Of a stretch of DNA of 32,809 nt, positions 25,554 to 32,809 are shown one piece after another. Every line of letters begins with the position of its first letter. Position 1 is the first letter of the stretch. Made by a program: the position numbers and the translations under genes. The DNA lies in assembly GCA_023701125.1 (NCBI GenBank), contig JAMPXO010000052.1:1-32809 (forward strand). The letters are read 5' to 3'. This DNA is from Vicinamibacteria bacterium (lineage in GTDB: Bacteria > Acidobacteriota > Vicinamibacteria > Fen-336). The notes under the pieces are model-generated. The model did no database searches. It saw only the letters and a list, made by a program, of their open reading frames with translations, and was not told the origin of the DNA.

Positions 25554-26271
25554 CGGCCTCGGCCTTCACCCGTGGCTTGCCGAACAGCCACGCGACCACG
25601 ATCCCCAGCAGGTAGAGCCCGAGCATCGGCAGCGCCAGCAGCGACTGGGTGACGACGTCGGGCGTGGGCGTGATGATGGCGGCGATCACGAACGCGGCCA
25701 GCACCGCCCAGCGGAAGTGGCGCAGCAGGAAGCCGGGTGTGACCAGGCCGATCCGCGACAGCACGAAGATCACCACCGGCAACTGGAACACGACGCCCAG
25801 CCCGAGCAGGAACCACGAGTAGAACGTGTAGTACTCGCTGACCTTGGGCAGGTACTCGACGTCGGTGCCGCCGAACTCGCCCAGGAAGCGGAAGGTCAGC
25901 GGGAACAGCCAGTAGTGGCCGAAGGCCGCGCCGGTGACGAAGAAGCCGGTGCCGAAGACGATGAACGGCACCACGTAGCGTTTCTCGTGGCTGTACAGGC
26001 CGGGCGCCACGAAGGCCCAGATCTGGTACAGCACGAACGGGGCGGCCAGGAAGATGCCGGCGAAGAACGACATCTTCATGAACAGCATCAGCGTCTCGGT
26101 CGGACTGGTGGCGACCAGCTTGATGCCGGGGTAGGCCGCGCGCAGCGGCTGGACCATGAAGTGGAAGATCTGCTCGTGGAAGCTCCAGCACACGGCGAAG
26201 CCCGCGGCCAGCGCGATCACGGTCTTGAGCAGGCGCTGACGCAGCTCCTCGAGGTGCTCGAGGAACGACAT
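25531..26271 (-). CDS. tatC: Sec-independent protein translocase TatC
   Basis: Core receptor of the twin-arginine translocase for folded proteins in the inner membrane. The 246-aa protein starts MSFLEHLEELRQRL, the conserved TatC N-terminus. It has six membrane helices and conserved loops (FMKMSFFAGIFLAAPFVLYQIWAF written here in part; APGLYSHEKRYV; ITPTPDVVTQSLLALPMLGLYL). An in-frame TTG at 26298 with an AAAGAG site is an alternative start adding nine residues. The gene follows tatA/B by 46 nt (19 nt with the TTG start). Its last 23 nt overlap the convergent DUF192 gene. Confidence 0.96.
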   Translation of the reverse strand: MSFLEHLEELRQRLLKTVIALAAGFAVCWSFHEQIFHFMVQPLRAAYPGIKLVATSPTETLMLFMKMSFFAGIFLAAPFVLYQIWAFVAPGLYSHEKRYVVPFIVFGTGFFVTGAAFGHYWLFPLTFRFLGEFGGTDVEYLPKVSEYYTFYSWFLLGLGVVFQLPVVIFVLSRIGLVTPGFLLRHFRWAVLAAFVIAAIITPTPDVVTQSLLALPMLGLYLLGIVVAWLFGKPRVKAEAVSAPPAA

Positions 26272-26317
26272 GCGATCGGGATCGGGACGCCCTGCCAAGC
26301 GGCTCTTTCGCGCCGCG

Positions 26318-26698
26318 CTAGCGATCGGCCGCGGGGGGCTCCGCGGACGGCGGGGCAGCCTCCGCGGCGGCGGCGGGAGCCTCGGGCCCCGGCTCCGCTG
26401 CCGCTTCCGCGGCACCGACCGCGATCGTGCCCGGCAGCGGCTCGGGTGGGGTCGCCGCGTCTCCCGGGTCGGCGGCCGGGTCGGCGACCGGCGGGGCGAC
26501 CGGCGCGGCGAGGGCGCGGTGCTTGTCCGCTTCGACTTCTTCCTCGACGGTGCGTCGGAACTCGTTCGAGGCGCGGCGGAACTCGTTCATCATGTTGCCC
26601 ACGCTCCTGCCGATCTCGGGCAGCTTGCGAGGGCCGAAGACGATCAGGGCGATGACCAGGATCAGGAAGATCTCGGGTCCACCGAGGGTGCCGAACAT
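26318..26698 (-). CDS. tatA: TatA/TatB-family twin-arginine translocase subunit
   Basis: A 126-aa protein with one N-terminal membrane helix, the hinge FGPRKLPEIGRSVG and an amphipathic helix (NMMNEFRRASNEFRRTVEEE). An Ala/Pro/Glu-rich tail follows. FGPRKLPE favours TatA, while the long acidic tail is more like TatB. Only one such gene is next to tatC, so it may serve both roles, or another tatA lies elsewhere. It probably forms an operon with tatC. It is divergent from the DUF4388 gene over a 61-nt gap that holds two extended -10 elements. Confidence 0.9.
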   Translation of the reverse strand: MFGTLGGPEIFLILVIALIVFGPRKLPEIGRSVGNMMNEFRRASNEFRRTVEEEVEADKHRALAAPVAPPVADPAADPGDAATPPEPLPGTIAVGAAEAAAEPGPEAPAAAAEAAPPSAEPPAADR

Positions 26699-26707
26699 GA
26701 GGATGAA

Positions 26708-26716
26708 ATCCTAGCA
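26708..26716 (-). promoter_or_regulatory. Extended -10 promoter for tatA-tatC
   Basis: On the minus strand TGCTAGGAT ends 9 nt before the tatA ATG. Only a marginal AGGA overlapping the element could act as a ribosome site, so the mRNA is probably leaderless or nearly so. It lies back to back with the TGCTACCCT element of the divergent gene, 23 bp away. Confidence 0.5.
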
Positions 26717-26739
26717 CGCGGCTCCCGGCGCGCTTCTTT

Positions 26740-26748
26740 TGCTACCCT
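26740..26748 (+). promoter_or_regulatory. Extended -10 promoter for the DUF4388 gene
   Basis: TGCTACCCT is preceded by TTT and ends 11 nt before the ATG at 26760. Transcription would begin about 5 nt before the ATG. No Shine-Dalgarno is present in the interval. Confidence 0.5.
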
Positions 26749-26759
26749 AACCCGATTCG

Positions 26760-27926
26760 ATGAGTGACGAAGGCGGAGGCTACGAACTCGCGGACGACGA
26801 ACCGCTCACGCTGCGTGGCGAAATCCGCTCGTCGAGCGTGCCGGCGCTGCTGCGCTCGCTGCTCGGCTCGGGCGAGACGGGCATCCTGACCTTCCGCTCG
26901 GCCGACGTCACCAAGAGCATCTACATGAAGGACGGCCGGATCGTCTACGCGGCCTCCACGGATCCCGACGAGCGGCTCGGCGAACTGCTGCTGCTGAAGG
27001 GGCGGATCACCGCCCGCCAGTACCTGGAGGCGTCGAAGATGATCCGCCCCGGCCGCCGGCTGGGCGCGATCCTGGTCGAGATGGGCGCGATCGACCCCGA
27101 CGAGCTGATCCCGACCGTCGAGGAGCAGATCCGCGAGGTTCTGCTGGACCTGCTGACCTGGACCCACGGCCACTACGAGGTGGTGATGAAGGAGGTCGGC
27201 GACGATTCCGTCGTCAGCCTCAACATCAACGCCGACAACCTGATCCTCGAGGGCATCCGCCGCACCCGCTCCTGGACCCAGGTCATGCGCGGGATCGGCA
27301 ACATCGAGTCGGTGCCGGCGCTGACCGGGCAGCGCGACGTGCTGATGAAGATCGAGCTGGCTCCCGACGAGCAGGAAGTGCTGTCCCACGTCAACGGTCG
27401 CTCGACGATCGAGCAGGTCTGCAACGTCTCGTTCCTGACCCACTTCGAGACCTGCCGCATCCTGTGGGCGCTGCAGATCCTGGGCGTCGTGCGCTGGAGC
27501 CTGCCGGCCGAGGCCCAGACCGCGGGCGAAGCGGCCAAGGCGGCCCAGGGCGACCTCGACCTCGGCGACGTGGTGGAGCGCTTCAACCAGATGTTCCACC
27601 GCATCTACGAGACCCTGCACGAGCGGCAGGGAGCGGCCGTGGACGTGGTGATGGACGACGTGATGCGCGAGGTGTCGGTGTCCTATGCGTCGCTGTTCGA
27701 CGGCGTCGACCTGCGCCACTACGGGCGGGTCGACTTCGAGCAGATGCTGGCCAACGTCGCCGACCTGCCGTCGGACCGGCGGCGGGCGCTGATGGTGGCG
27801 GCGCTCAACGAGCTGGTGTTCGCCATCCAGCTCTCGGTCCGCCAGCGCCACGGCGCTGCCGAAGAAGCGGCCGTCTCGGGCATCATCAAGGAAGGCCTGC
27901 AGCGGATCGGGGCGATCGGCGCGTAG
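26760..27926 (+). CDS. DUF4388 domain protein
   Basis: A 388-aa cytoplasmic protein. The N-terminal DUF4388 region (about residues 17-170) begins LTLRGEIRSSSVPALLRSLL and contains GILTFRSADVTKSIYMKDGRIVYA and RLGELLLLKGRIT (both shown in part). Such domains often sit in signalling or gliding/motility proteins of Acidobacteriota and Myxococcota. A winged-helix-like middle (LSHVNGRSTIEQVCNVSFLT) and a helical C-terminal part follow. No enzyme motif is visible. It stands 27 nt before the SPOR gene, likely in one transcript. A sensory or adaptor role is a family-based inference. Confidence 0.85.
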   Translation: MSDEGGGYELADDEPLTLRGEIRSSSVPALLRSLLGSGETGILTFRSADVTKSIYMKDGRIVYAASTDPDERLGELLLLKGRITARQYLEASKMIRPGRRLGAILVEMGAIDPDELIPTVEEQIREVLLDLLTWTHGHYEVVMKEVGDDSVVSLNINADNLILEGIRRTRSWTQVMRGIGNIESVPALTGQRDVLMKIELAPDEQEVLSHVNGRSTIEQVCNVSFLTHFETCRILWALQILGVVRWSLPAEAQTAGEAAKAAQGDLDLGDVVERFNQMFHRIYETLHERQGAAVDVVMDDVMREVSVSYASLFDGVDLRHYGRVDFEQMLANVADLPSDRRRALMVAALNELVFAIQLSVRQRHGAAEEAAVSGIIKEGLQRIGAIGA

Positions 27927-27953
27927 TCGGCGACAAGCGAGAGAGGCAGGGGC

Positions 27954-28616
27954 GTGACCCAGCAGGACGACTACTACTACGAGATCCAGCTCACCAACAA
28001 GCAGCTGGTCTTCTACTTCCTGGCCGGGGCCACGGGCCTCGTGCTGGCGTTCCTCGCGGGCGTGATGGTGGGTCGCGGCGTGCAGGCCCCGCCCGATCCG
28101 ATGGCCGCCCAGCCGGTGCGCGAGGAGAAGATCGTCACCGAGGAGCCGAAGGCCACGCCGCTGCCCGCGGACGCGCTCACCTACGCGAAGAACCTGGAGA
28201 GCGACAGGGCCGAGGACGTGCTGGAGAAGCCGGCGCCCGCCGCCCGGCCGTCCGCTGCCGCCACGCCGCAGCCCACGGCCCCGCCCGCTCCGCCGACCAC
28301 CGCCGCCGCTCGGCCGACGCCCGCGCCGAAGGCCACCCCGAAGCCCACGCCCGCGCCGGCCAAGGCTGCGCCCGCCGCGCCTGCCGCGAGCGGCGCGTTC
28401 ACCATCCAGGTCGGCGCCTTCCGCGATCGCGCCAGCGCGGACTCCATCGCCGCCCGCCTCAAGGGCAAGGGCTTCGCCGCGTTCGTGGTGGCGCCCACGG
28501 GCGAGGGGCTGTTCAACGTCCGGGTCGGCAGCTACGCCGCGCGGCCGGAAGCCGAGCGGGTGATGGCGCGGCTGCGCGACCAGGAGAAGTTCAAGCCCTT
28601 CATCGTCAAGAACTGA
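27954..28616 (+). CDS. SPOR-domain membrane protein
   Basis: A 220-aa bitopic inner-membrane protein. It has a short cytoplasmic N-terminus (TQQDDYYYEIQLTNKQ) and one membrane helix (about 18-40). A long Pro/Ala/Thr-rich periplasmic linker follows, then a C-terminal SPOR domain (about 148-220) starting FTIQVGAFRDRASADSIAARL. SPOR domains bind denuded glycan strands of septal peptidoglycan, so a cell-division or envelope role is likely. The GTG start follows a purine-rich GAGAGGCAGGGG site. Its TGA overlaps the lipA ATG by one base. Confidence 0.92.
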   Translation: MTQQDDYYYEIQLTNKQLVFYFLAGATGLVLAFLAGVMVGRGVQAPPDPMAAQPVREEKIVTEEPKATPLPADALTYAKNLESDRAEDVLEKPAPAARPSAAATPQPTAPPAPPTTAAARPTPAPKATPKPTPAPAKAAPAAPAASGAFTIQVGAFRDRASADSIAARLKGKGFAAFVVAPTGEGLFNVRVGSYAARPEAERVMARLRDQEKFKPFIVKN

Positions 28617-29503
28617 TGGCCTCGCCGCCGGCTCCACTGCTTCGCCTGCCGGAGTGGGCGCGCAAGGGCGACCCGCTCGCTCGCCACGCGCGCCCGCTGC
28701 GGGTGCTGCTGCGCGACGAGAAGCTGGTCACGGTCTGCGAAGAGGCGCGCTGCCCGAACCTCGGCGAGTGCTTCTCGCGCGGCACGGCGACCTTCATGCT
28801 CGGCGGCGACCGCTGCACCCGGCGCTGCGACTACTGCTCGGTGTCGACCGCCAAGCCGCTGCCGCTCGACCCCGACGAGCCCGCCCGGGTCGCGGCAGCC
28901 TCGGCGCGGATGGGGTTGCGCTACGTGGTGCTGACCGCGGTGGCGCGCGACGACCTGAAGGATGGGGGAGCGGGGCACTTCGCCGCGACCCTGGTGGCGC
29001 TGCGCGAGCGGGTCCCCGGTGTGCTGGTCGAGGTGCTGACGCCCGACTTCCGCGGCGACGAGGCCTCGCTGCGCGCGGTGCTGGACGCGGCGCCCGACGT
29101 CTTCAACCACAACATCGAGACCGTCCCGCGGCTGTTCCCCGAGGTGCGCCGCCAGGGCGACTACGCGCTCAGCCTGTCGCTGCTGCGGCGGGCGAAGGCG
29201 CTGCGGCCGTCGCAGGTCACCAAGAGCGGGCTGATGGTCGGCCTCGGCGAGGACGACGACGAGGTGATGGCCGTGCTGCGCGACCTGCGCGCCGCCGCGG
29301 TCGACGTGCTGACGATCGGCCAGTACCTGCGCCCGACCCGCGACCACGCCCCGGTCGCGCGCTACGTGCCGCCGGAGGGCTTCGTGGAGTGGCAGCGGCG
29401 CGCGCTCGAGCTCGGTTTCCCGACCGTGTACTCGGGCGTGTTCGTGCGCTCGTCGTTCAACGCCTTCGAGGTCCACGCGGGCGTGGAGGGCGCGCGCGGT
29501 TGA
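28616..29503 (+). CDS. lipA: Lipoyl synthase
   Basis: A radical SAM enzyme that inserts two sulfur atoms into octanoyl groups to form lipoyl cofactors. The 295-aa protein has both cluster sites. The auxiliary 4Fe-4S site is C41-x4-C46-x5-C52 (CEEARCPNLGEC) and the radical SAM cluster is C67-x3-C71-x2-C74 (CTRRCDYC). The C-terminal RSSFNA (278-283) supplies the conserved Ser ligand. MVGLGE and TIGQYLRPT are also present. ATG 28616 overlaps the previous stop (TGATG). No lipB is adjacent. Confidence 0.97.
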   Translation: MASPPAPLLRLPEWARKGDPLARHARPLRVLLRDEKLVTVCEEARCPNLGECFSRGTATFMLGGDRCTRRCDYCSVSTAKPLPLDPDEPARVAAASARMGLRYVVLTAVARDDLKDGGAGHFAATLVALRERVPGVLVEVLTPDFRGDEASLRAVLDAAPDVFNHNIETVPRLFPEVRRQGDYALSLSLLRRAKALRPSQVTKSGLMVGLGEDDDEVMAVLRDLRAAAVDVLTIGQYLRPTRDHAPVARYVPPEGFVEWQRRALELGFPTVYSGVFVRSSFNAFEVHAGVEGARG

Positions 29504-31041
29504 GCTCGAGGCTCCGCCCCGAGGCGCTGGCCGCGCTCTCGGGCGTGCTGCTGGCGCTCTCGTTCCCCAAGTTCGGGCACGGCGCCGTCGCCTTCGTGGC
29601 GCTGGTGCCGCTGCTGGTGGCGATCGCCGGCGTGCCCGCGCGGCGTGCGCTGCGGCTCGGCTACCTCTCCGGCGCCGTGGCCGCGCTCGGCCTGCTGTAC
29701 TGGACCGCGCTGACGGTGATCCAGTTCGGCCGCATCCCCGCGCCCGTGGCGGCCGTGGTGATGCTGCTGTTGTGCGCGGCCTTCGCGCTGTTCCCGCTGC
29801 TGTTCGGCTGGGGGCTCGGGCGGCTGACCAGCGCCTTCGGGCCCCGGGCGCTGCTGCTGGCGCCGGTGTTGTGGACCGCGACCGAGCTGCTGCGCGCGCA
29901 CACGTTCTTCCGCTTCCCGTGGTGCCTGCTCGGCTACGCGACGATCGACCTGCTGCCGTTCGCCCAGGTGGCGTCGCTGTTCGGCGTCTACGGCGCCTCC
30001 TTCCTGGTGATGCTGGTCAACGCCCTGCTGGCGCTGGCACTCGTCTCGCCGGCGGAGGCACGGCGCGCGTCGCTGGCGACCGCGGCGCTGCTCTTCGCCT
30101 GGGGCGGCCTCGGCCTGTGGGCGCTGGCGACGCCGGTCGTCGAGCAGGGCCGGGTCCGGGTCGGCCTGGTCCAGGCCAGCGTCGTCCAGGACCAGAAGTG
30201 GGACCCCGACTTCGCGGAGCAGAACGTCGCCCGCCACGAGCGGCTGGCGCGCGACGCGGCCGCCCGCGGCGCGCGACTGATCGTGTGGCCCGAGTCGGCG
30301 GTGCCCTCGTACTTCGACCACGACCCGGAGCTGGCCGCGCGGCTGCGGCGGCTGGTCCGCGAGACCGGGGCCTGGCTCGTGTTCGGCAACGACGACATGG
30401 AGCTCGGCGCCGAGGGCCGCCCGCGCCCGTACGTCGGCGCCAAGATGCTGACGCCCGCCGGCGAGCTGGTGCTGCGCTATCACAAGATGCGGCTGGTCCC
30501 GTTCGGCGAGTACGTGCCGATGAAGCCGCTGCTGACGCTGGGCGGGCGCTACGCCGCCAAGCTCGTGCAGCAGGTGGCCGACTTCGAGCCCGGCACCGAG
30601 GCGGTCGTCGCGGCCGGCCCGGGCGGCGCGCTGGGGGCCTTCATCTGCTACGAGGCTGTGTTCCCCGACCTCGCCCGCGCCTTCGTGCGCGGCGGCGCCG
30701 GCCTGCTCGTCAACATCACCAACGACGGCTGGTACGGCCGCACCTCCGCCCCCCACCAGCACCTGGCGATGGCGCGGATGCGGGCGATCGAGACCCGCCG
30801 CTACCTGGTCCGCGCGGCCAACACCGGCATCACGGCGATCGTCGACCCGCGCGGCCGGTTGCAGGCGCGGACGGGGCTGTTCGACCAGACGGCGCTGGTC
30901 GGCGAGGCCGGCTTCGCGACCGGCACGACGCTCTACGTGGGCATCGGCGACGCCTTCGCACAGGCCTGCCTGCTCGCCGCCGCGCTGGTGGTCGCCCTGG
31001 CGCGATCGCGAGTCGCGCCGGCGGACCCCGCTCGGGGATAA
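29500..31041 (+). CDS. lnt: Apolipoprotein N-acyltransferase
   Basis: Adds the third acyl chain to lipoproteins in the inner membrane, the last step before their sorting to the outer membrane. The 513-aa protein has about seven N-terminal membrane helices, then a nitrilase-like periplasmic domain and a final helix. The catalytic triad is visible: Glu265 (WPESAVPSY), Lys329 (YHKMRLVPFGEYVP) and Cys383 (FICYEAVFPD), close to the E. coli positions 267/335/387. NITNDGWYG is also conserved. The TTG start makes a TTGA overlap with lipA. Its presence supports a Gram-negative cell plan. Confidence 0.97.
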   Translation: MSSRLRPEALAALSGVLLALSFPKFGHGAVAFVALVPLLVAIAGVPARRALRLGYLSGAVAALGLLYWTALTVIQFGRIPAPVAAVVMLLLCAAFALFPLLFGWGLGRLTSAFGPRALLLAPVLWTATELLRAHTFFRFPWCLLGYATIDLLPFAQVASLFGVYGASFLVMLVNALLALALVSPAEARRASLATAALLFAWGGLGLWALATPVVEQGRVRVGLVQASVVQDQKWDPDFAEQNVARHERLARDAAARGARLIVWPESAVPSYFDHDPELAARLRRLVRETGAWLVFGNDDMELGAEGRPRPYVGAKMLTPAGELVLRYHKMRLVPFGEYVPMKPLLTLGGRYAAKLVQQVADFEPGTEAVVAAGPGGALGAFICYEAVFPDLARAFVRGGAGLLVNITNDGWYGRTSAPHQHLAMARMRAIETRRYLVRAANTGITAIVDPRGRLQARTGLFDQTALVGEAGFATGTTLYVGIGDAFAQACLLAAALVVALARSRVAPADPARG

Positions 31042-31066
31042 TCAACGGCTGGAGGCAAAGGCCACC

Positions 31067-32189
31067 TTGAACGAAGACTTCGCGAAGAGCTTCTCCGACC
31101 TGCAAGCGAGGGCCGCGGACATCCGCGGCTATCTTTGACGAAACGAAACTGAAGCCGGAACTCGACTCGCTCGAGTCGAAGATGTCCGATGCCTCCTTCT
31201 GGTCGAACCCGCTGGAGGCCCAGAAGGTCCAGAAGCGTCGCAAGCGCCTCGACGACGACATCAACTTCCTGGCCCGGCTGCGGCGCGAGGAAGACGACGT
31301 CAAGGTCCTGGTCGACTGGTTCGAGGCCGGCGAGGACGTGACGGCCGACCTCGCGGCCGGGCTGCAGACGCTGCAGGCTTCGATCGAGGCCGCCGAGTTC
31401 CAGAAGATGCTGGGCGGCGAGGTCGACCGCGCCTCGGCGATCCTGACCATCAACGCCGGCGCCGGCGGCACCGACAGCCAGGACTGGGCGGAAATGCTGC
31501 TGCGCATGTACCTGCGCTGGTGCGACCGCCGCGGTTTCAAGTGCGACATCACCGAGATCCAGGCCGGGGAAGAGGCGGGGATCAAGAGCGTGACGCTGAT
31601 GGTCGAGGGCGAGTACGCCTTCGGCTACCTGTTCGTCGAGGCCGGCGTCCACCGCCTGGTGCGGATCAGCCCGTTCGACGGCAACGCGCGGCGGCAGACG
31701 GCCTTCGCGGCGGTCTTCACCTGGCCGCAGGTCGAAGACGACATCAAGATCGACATCCAGGACAAGGACCTGCGGGTCGACACCTACCGCTCCTCGGGCG
31801 CCGGCGGCCAGCACGTCAACGTCACCGACTCCGCCGTACGCATCACCCACCTGCCGACAGGGATCGCGGTCGCCTGCCAGAACGAGCGCAGCCAGATCCG
31901 CAACCGCGAGGTGGCGATGAAGGTGCTCAAGTCGCGGCTGTACGACCTCGAGCTGCAGAAGCAGCGGGCCAAGCTCGACGCCGTCGAGAGCGCCAAGAAG
32001 GACATCGCCTTCGGCTCCCAGATCCGCTCCTACGTGCTGCACCCGTACAAGATGATCAAGGACCATCGCACCCGGTACGAGGTCGGCAACGTCGACGCGG
32101 TGCTCGACGGCGACCTCGACGGATTCATCAAGGCGGCGCTCGTCGCCAAGGCCCGGGGCCAGCTCGGCCCGGCCGTCGCCGAGGACTAG
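31067..32189 (+). CDS. prfB: Peptide chain release factor 2 with programmed +1 frameshift
   Basis: RF2 ends translation at UGA and UAA. A TTG-started first frame gives 23 aa (MNEDF...RGYL), ending CTT TGA at 31133-31138. A +1 shift skips the T at 31136 and continues DETKLKPEL... to 32189, for 373 aa in total (E. coli 365). In the shifted product the codon-recognition SPF is at 201-203 and the peptidyl-tRNA hydrolysis GGQ at 246-248, both close to E. coli positions. GGAGG (31051-31055) and AAAGG (31057-31061) precede the TTG. Low RF2 should favour the shift, giving autoregulation. The usual AGGGGG stimulator before TATCTTTGA is replaced by CGCGGC. Confidence 0.95.
31130..31139 (+). promoter_or_regulatory. 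prfB programmed frameshift site
   Basis: TATCTTTGAC is the canonical RF2 recoding heptamer region: P-site CTT slips +1 onto TTT over an in-frame TGA with a following C that weakens termination. The codons immediately before it are CGC GGC instead of the AGG GGG that pairs with 16S rRNA in E. coli. The nearest purine run, GAGGG, is about 20 nt upstream. Confidence 0.93.
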
Positions 32190-32219
32190 CTCGTCCCCGG
32201 CAGCATGGAGTACGAAATC

Positions 32220-32809
32220 ATGAACAGGATGCTCTCGGTCGGCGCCGGCGCGCTCGCGCTGCTCGCCCTCGCCACTTTCGCCCAGGCCGCCCCCAACCCG
32301 CTGCTCGAGGCCTGGAAGGGCCCCCACGGCGGCGTGCCGCCGTTCGACCAGGTCAAGGTCCTTCACTTCAAGCCGGCCCTCGAGGCGGCGATGGCCGAAC
32401 AGCTCGCCAACCTCGACAAGATCGCGGGCGACCCGGCGCCGGCGACCTTCGACAACACGATCGCCGCGATGGAGCGGGCCGGCCGCACGCTCGAGCGGGT
32501 GTCCGCCGTCTACGGCATCTGGTCCGGCAACATGAGCGACGCGTCCTTTCAGGCGGTCGAGGTCGAGATGGAGCCGAAGCTGGCCGCCTTCTTCGACAAG
32601 ATCACCCAGAACGAGAGGCTGTTCGCTCGCGTCTCCGCCGTTTACGAGGCCCGCGACAAGGCCGGCCTGAACGCCGAGCAGAAGCGCCTGGCGTGGCTGT
32701 ACCACGACAACTTCGTGCGCGCGGGGGCGAAGCTCGACGCGGCGAAGAAGGCGCGGATGTCCGAGATCAACCAGCGCCTGGCGGTGTTGTTCACCGAGTT
32801 CGGCCAGCA
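32220..32809 (+). CDS. M3-family metallopeptidase (Dcp-like), 5' part
   Basis: The gene runs off the window; 196 codons are visible. A signal peptide (MNRMLSVGAGALALLALATF, cleavage near AQA^A) is followed by NPLL and PPFDQVKVLHFKPALEAAM. The helical region of peptidyl-dipeptidase Dcp and oligopeptidase A comes next (TFDNTIAAMERAGRTLERVS, AVYGIWSGNMSD, FFDKITQNERLFARV). The HExxH zinc site would lie beyond the end. These enzymes cleave small peptides, here probably in the periplasm. ATG 32220 is preferred because GGAG lies 9 nt upstream; an in-frame ATG at 32205 would put charges before the signal peptide. Confidence 0.88.
   Translation, partial: MNRMLSVGAGALALLALATFAQAAPNPLLEAWKGPHGGVPPFDQVKVLHFKPALEAAMAEQLANLDKIAGDPAPATFDNTIAAMERAGRTLERVSAVYGIWSGNMSDASFQAVEVEMEPKLAAFFDKITQNERLFARVSAVYEARDKAGLNAEQKRLAWLYHDNFVRAGAKLDAAKKARMSEINQRLAVLFTEFGQ

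Overview
The window reads as chromosomal DNA of a very GC-rich (roughly 70% by eye) Gram-negative bacterium. It carries lnt, a Tat translocase, a SPOR protein and type IV pilus minor-pilin genes, so an outer membrane is expected. A DUF4388 protein, an archaeal-type ProRS, a secreted 'PGW-tail' family and a lipA-lnt-prfB run together suggest Acidobacteriota (Thermoanaerobaculia/Holophagae-like). Myxococcota-like lineages cannot be excluded. I see no rRNA, clear tRNA, CRISPR array, phage or insertion sequence. Genes are packed tightly, with many 1-8 nt overlaps.

Layout. 1-6038: tail of a type IV pilus operon (pilW, pilX, pilY1), ended by a perfect 13-bp hairpin. 6129-9164: a three-gene unit of zinc-ribbon/TPR membrane protein, secreted coiled-coil protein and orphan NtrC-type sigma-54 activator, convergent with typA (9169-10992, minus). 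11042-13185: two glycosyltransferases (GT4 and rhamnosyltransferase-like GT2). 13175-18136 (minus): secreted coiled-coil protein, aroB, polyprenyl-phosphate glycosyltransferase, MocA/MobA-like nucleotidyltransferase, and a TMTC-like GT-C membrane protein with TPRs. 18313-22409 (plus): TerC-family protein, proS, a structured 205-nt gap, pcm and a multi-zinc-ribbon protein. 22423-25099 (minus): HEAT-repeat protein, secreted beta-rich protein and a frameshifted small membrane protein. 25098-25553: DUF192 protein. 25531-26698 (minus): tatA/B and tatC. 26760-32809 (plus): DUF4388 protein, SPOR protein, lipA, lnt, prfB (programmed +1 frameshift) and the start of an M3 metallopeptidase.

How the genes fit together. 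The common theme is the cell envelope: pilus assembly, Tat export, lipoprotein acylation and glycan transfer. The most suggestive unit is the polyprenyl-P glycosyltransferase beside a TMTC-like GT-C/TPR protein, which parallels the eukaryotic DPM1/TMTC pair and could be a periplasmic glycosylation module. A second pattern is regulatory. Several starts lacking a Shine-Dalgarno have a TGCTA-type extended -10 element 4-11 nt upstream, suggesting leaderless or near-leaderless mRNAs. Other genes, including typA, have ordinary leaders with GGAGG-like sites. A third is start-codon use: seven 4-nt NTGA stop/start overlaps use GTG, TTG or CTG and never ATG.
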